Notes under the pieces: model-generated
The model's database searches: none
Told to the model about the DNA's origin: nothing
What the model saw: only the letters and a program-made list of their open reading frames with translations
Shown here: piece after piece, positions 63,001 to 64,000 of the stretch
Layout: every line of letters starts with the position of its first letter
How positions within the stretch are numbered: the stretch's first letter is position 1
Position numbers and translations under genes: made by a program
NCBI RefSeq assembly: GCF_037975245.1
Contig: NC_092567.1
Location: forward strand, 18,092,376-18,156,375
Length of the DNA: 64,000 nt
Reading direction: 5' to 3'
From: Apostichopus japonicus
Lineage: Eukaryota > Echinodermata > Holothuroidea > Aspidochirotida > Stichopodidae

Positions 63001-64000
63001 TTAATTAAAACTTGTTTCGGACATCACTGGTGTTTCGGACATCACACACATGGACGGAAAAATTGAAATGGTTATAAAATCAAAACGGAAGAGTGGAAGA
63101 GTGTCATGTACATACTGTAGTTGGGGGAGTACTTATGCTTTAATTAGAGTAACAAAACAGTCTTGTGGGTTTTAACATACTTCATATATTAGATGCTTCA
63201 TGACGTTTCGGACATCACCAAATTGTGGACGGAAACATTTTGCATGTTGTTTAACTTCATTCTGTAGTAAAATGTGGCTGAATGGACATGCATCTGATAT
63301 ATATTTTATTTGATACAACTATGACAGTATTGAAAAGGCACACCACTGTCAACATTTGTTATTTAACCCCAGACTATGCCACTCATAAATTGGTGTATAA
63401 ATGTGGACGGAAAAAGTGATGTCCGAAACACTGGTCCAGTTTCGCAATAATTCGCAAATTCATCGATGAAATTTTCTGAAATATTTATGAGAGGGAACCT
63501 ATAGCCACAAAGTTCAATCATGACAAAATTTGGAGTACTCCTCTTTTGGAGTTGAGAATAGATCAAAGTACAAATTGTGCAGTTTGAAAACGGCAACATT
63601 TTCCGTCCACATTTCGGCACTTCTGGGAGTATAGCATACCATACGCATATCTCAGGAAATTGTCTATGCTATGGTAGGTACAGCTAGGTGGACTCTCACC
63701 ATGGGGATAATATTTGTATCTCTAGAATCTCTAATTATTTTGTCACAATGCTCCAAATGCCATTTATGCTAATTTGGGCGCTTTAACGTGAACAGACCCA
63801 TACCTTAGTTAAGGAGTAGCAGTAGTTGGAGAAAATAGATCTTTGTAGAATAATTTGCTTCATGTTTTCGTGTCTTTATTCATAAAAACTGAACATTACA
63901 AGAACTCACCACGATGCCATTTTTCCAAAGTATTCGCCACATCCTTCCTCCCCATAGTATTGTAGAAGAAATCCCATAGGTTGCGGGCATCTACGATGTC
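41903..64000 (-). CDS. Death-domain-like plus SEFIR adaptor (CIKS/Act1-like), 5' end outside window
   Basis: Exons: beyond 64000-63910, 57533-57147, 48846-48698, 43667-43585, 42095-41903. Visible lengths sum to 903 nt (300 codons plus stop) and all four junction phases agree. The N-terminal part reads LWDFFYNTMGRKDVANTLEK, which fits the last helices of a death domain. A linker of about 130 residues rich in Ser and Pro follows. The C-terminal three exons give VLITYAM, HGFEVILDN, AVVVVYSSYYRQE and YIYSLMKEEHEKKGGNLRS, matching strand A, strand B, the core strand and the late helix/strand pattern of SEFIR domains. Known: SEFIR adaptors couple IL-17 receptors to TRAF signalling in the cytoplasm. 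Inferred: this protein bridges a SEFIR receptor to death-domain partners. TIR or a diverged SEFIR without IL-17 role are alternatives. Confidence 0.75.
42171..42255. repeat. Dispersed repeat with GCGC/GGCGC core
   Basis: An AATAATAAT tract, then TTTGTATAGCGCCAGTATC, a spacer and GTGCTCATGGCGCTTTGC. This kind of block is common in marine-invertebrate genomes (recalled, not searched). In the last intron of the SEFIR gene. Confidence 0.55.
43005..43356. mobile_element. piggyBac-like MITE, 352 bp
   Basis: Ends AGGGAGTGAAGACTCGC and (inverted) AGGCATTGAAGACTTGC, flanked on both sides by TTAA. Non-coding. Lies in the last intron of the SEFIR gene. Confidence 0.7.
43585..43667 (-). CDS. SEFIR exon 2 of 3 (83 nt)
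   Basis: Acceptor CTTCTCGTAG, donor ACAAG|GTAAGG. Encodes ASAVVVVYSSYYRQE, a buried strand followed by a Ser-Ser-Tyr segment, where SEFIR proteins have their central strand. Its acceptor end lies inside a 103-bp tandem duplication (43644-43849). Confidence 0.8.
43644..43849. repeat. 103-bp tandem duplication over a SEFIR acceptor site
   Basis: Copies 43644-43746 and 43747-43849. Both contain ATAGACAA, GGCTGAAGCCTA and CTTCAAATGGTCAAAG. The first holds the real acceptor of the 83-nt exon. Confidence 0.85.
44160..44230. repeat. Dispersed AGGTTGTGAGGAGACAGGTAAG repeat
   Basis: TAAGGTTGTGAGGAGACAGG recurs (variants) near 50787-50830 and 56820-56860, and its GACAGGTAAGTGAGGAG end near 58160. Nature unknown. 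Confidence 0.55.
45538..46022. repeat. Minisatellite, ACACCCTGCATACACTA type
   Basis: Many variant copies of a 14-20-bp unit; they produce spurious Tyr/Val-rich frames on the minus strand. In the last but one intron of the SEFIR gene. Confidence 0.9.
48698..48846 (-). CDS. SEFIR exon 1 of 3
   Basis: 149 nt, acceptor CTTTTTTTGCAG, donor AAAAAG|GTAAAT. Encodes VLITYAMHDEPKAVDLGLHL and NFHGFEVILDN, the first strand, first helix and second strand of a SEFIR/TIR-like fold. Ends with a basic helix (ERKRKCKSIFKK). Confidence 0.8.
50320..50476. repeat. Degenerate ATATC/ATATCAT repeat
   Basis: Low-complexity A/T with many CATATATCATA-like units. Confidence 0.8.
54058..54745. repeat. 344-bp tandem duplication
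   Basis: Copies 54058-54401 and 54402-54745 differ at very few positions (one extra T in a T run, a few substitutions). Recent duplication in a long intron. Confidence 0.9.
54977..55276. repeat. 152-bp tandem duplication
   Basis: Copies begin CATTCTGATTTTCCATTGTA at 54977 and 55129. The second lacks a short internal piece near GTCCCCCTTTAAAGAC. Confidence 0.88.
56206..56275 (+). mobile_element. tRNA-like SINE head
   Basis: A box TAGCCTAGTGGTTAGGG and B box GGGTTCGAAACCC, both well kept. The acceptor stem is weak and T-rich non-tRNA sequence follows. In the linker intron region upstream of SEFIR exon 1. Confidence 0.55.
57147..57533 (-). CDS. SEFIR adaptor, linker exon
   Basis: 387 nt (phase 1 to phase 1), acceptor CGCAATACAG after a long pyrimidine tract, donor AATAG|GTAAGT. 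Encodes a Ser/Thr/Pro-rich stretch (for example STETASLHSTSSGSTSSLP), probably disordered, ending RHDPSRSLGI directly before the SEFIR domain. Confidence 0.75.
57859..57940 (-). mobile_element. Leu/Ser-tRNA-like SINE head, fragment
   Basis: Minus-strand match to the head of the 20731 SINE (GTGGCCGAGTGGATAAAGG, then a degenerate GGTTTCGGGTCTG B box). Confidence 0.6.
59061..59676 (+). repeat. Left cluster of GTTTCGGACATCAC motifs
   Basis: Copies start at 59061, 59092, 59454, 59642 and 59662 (one substitution), with a degenerate one near 59477; all in the same orientation. They look like dispersed protein-binding sites rather than a tandem satellite because the spacing is irregular. Confidence 0.75.
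60117..60334 (-). mobile_element. tRNA-derived SINE, complete copy, minus strand
   Basis: Same family as 18304-18530, aligned over its whole length, with all three tail hairpins kept. Inserted in the 58537-63799 element, so it is younger than that element. Confidence 0.85.
61779..62179. mobile_element. hAT non-autonomous element, 401 bp
   Basis: Ends CAGGGTTGTCCAACCT and (inverted) CAGGGTTGTCCAACCT, with a perfect 8-bp duplication CTGTAGAC. The CGGCCCGCGGGCC subterminal block is like that of Charlie-type hAT elements known from vertebrates. It is nested inside the 58537-63799 element. Confidence 0.9.
62818..63430. repeat. Right cluster of GTTTCGGACATCAC motifs
   Basis: Minus-orientation copies near 62818, 62838 and 63416; plus-orientation copies at 63014, 63032 and 63204. 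Interleaved with GTGGACGGAAA motifs near 63050, 63225, 63398 and (inverted) 63600. Confidence 0.75.
63910..64000 (-). CDS. SEFIR adaptor, death-domain-like exon (partial)
   Basis: Runs off the right edge. Donor CGTG|GTGAGT, phase 1. Encodes DARNLWDFFYNTMGRKDVAN and then TLEKWHR, the hydrophobic pattern and GRxDVxxxLE signature of death-domain C-terminal helices. Only 30 residues are visible, so the domain call is tentative. Confidence 0.6.

Larger units (their letters stand above)
58537..63799. mobile_element. 5.26-kb element with perfect terminal inverted repeats, type unknown
   Basis: The two ends are identical over 26 bp in inverted orientation (starting GGGTCTGTTCACGTTAAAGC), and ATAC directly flanks each side. 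No open frame longer than about 85 codons is seen. The interior carries about twelve copies of a GTTTCGGACATCAC-like motif in two clusters, near 59.06-59.68 kb and 62.8-63.43 kb, and several GTGGACGGAAA motifs. A SINE (60117-60334) and a hAT element (61779-62179) are inserted in it. A 4-bp target site is compatible with few known superfamilies (for example Sola or Ginger), but nothing else identifies it. Confidence 0.7.

Overview
The window is animal nuclear DNA. Its genes are split by many GT-AG introns, coding density is low, and microsatellites and degraded transposons fill most of the space. No prokaryotic operon, CRISPR array or rRNA gene was seen. The gene content (a Cys-loop receptor with the intron positions of nicotinic receptors, a SEFIR adaptor and a hAT-rich repeat load) suggests a marine invertebrate deuterostome, perhaps an echinoderm such as a sea cucumber. 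The species guess is inference only.

Three host genes can be rebuilt exon by exon, all on the minus strand. (1) About 6.6-11.4 kb: a protein-kinase-like gene in five exons. Exon phases join cleanly for the first four, and one reading-frame break lies just before the DFG motif. (2) 14.6-26.2 kb: a complete nicotinic-acetylcholine-receptor-like subunit in eight exons. It has a signal peptide, Cys loop, vicinal cysteines, M1-M4 and a 45-nt plus 110-nt exon pair typical of nicotinic receptor genes. Several expected ligand-box and pore residues are replaced. (3) 41.9 kb to beyond the right edge: an adaptor with a death-domain-like end, a Ser/Thr-rich linker and a SEFIR domain split over three exons. 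Every exon junction keeps frame. This is MyD88-like layout with SEFIR in place of TIR.

Mobile DNA dominates the rest. I found hAT-type elements with matched terminal inverted repeats and 8-bp target duplications (or close to it) at 1584-3783 with 1893-2784 nested inside, 9654-11084, 15539-16568, 23694-25041 (7 bp), 25666-26041, 27801-31128 (carrying a broken transposase gene) and 61779-62179. Two piggyBac-like MITEs (TTAA target sites) lie at 19290-19646 and 43005-43356. A tRNA-derived SINE family with three consecutive hairpins occurs at about 12.2, 18.3 and 60.1 kb; other tRNA-like SINE heads lie at 0.9, 20.7, 56.2 and 57.9 kb. A 5.26-kb element of unknown type (58537-63799) has perfect 26-bp terminal inverted repeats, an ATAC flank on both sides and about twelve copies of a GTTTCGGACATCAC-like motif. 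It sits in the first visible intron of the SEFIR gene.

Layout: 1-6.6 kb repeats; 6.6-11.4 kb kinase gene; 11.4-14.6 kb repeats and a fold-back element; 14.6-26.2 kb receptor gene, whose introns hold most of the insertions; 26.2-34 kb transposon nest; 34-41.9 kb low-repeat AT-rich DNA downstream of the SEFIR gene; 41.9-64 kb SEFIR gene with long introns. No functional link between the three host genes can be read from their proximity.
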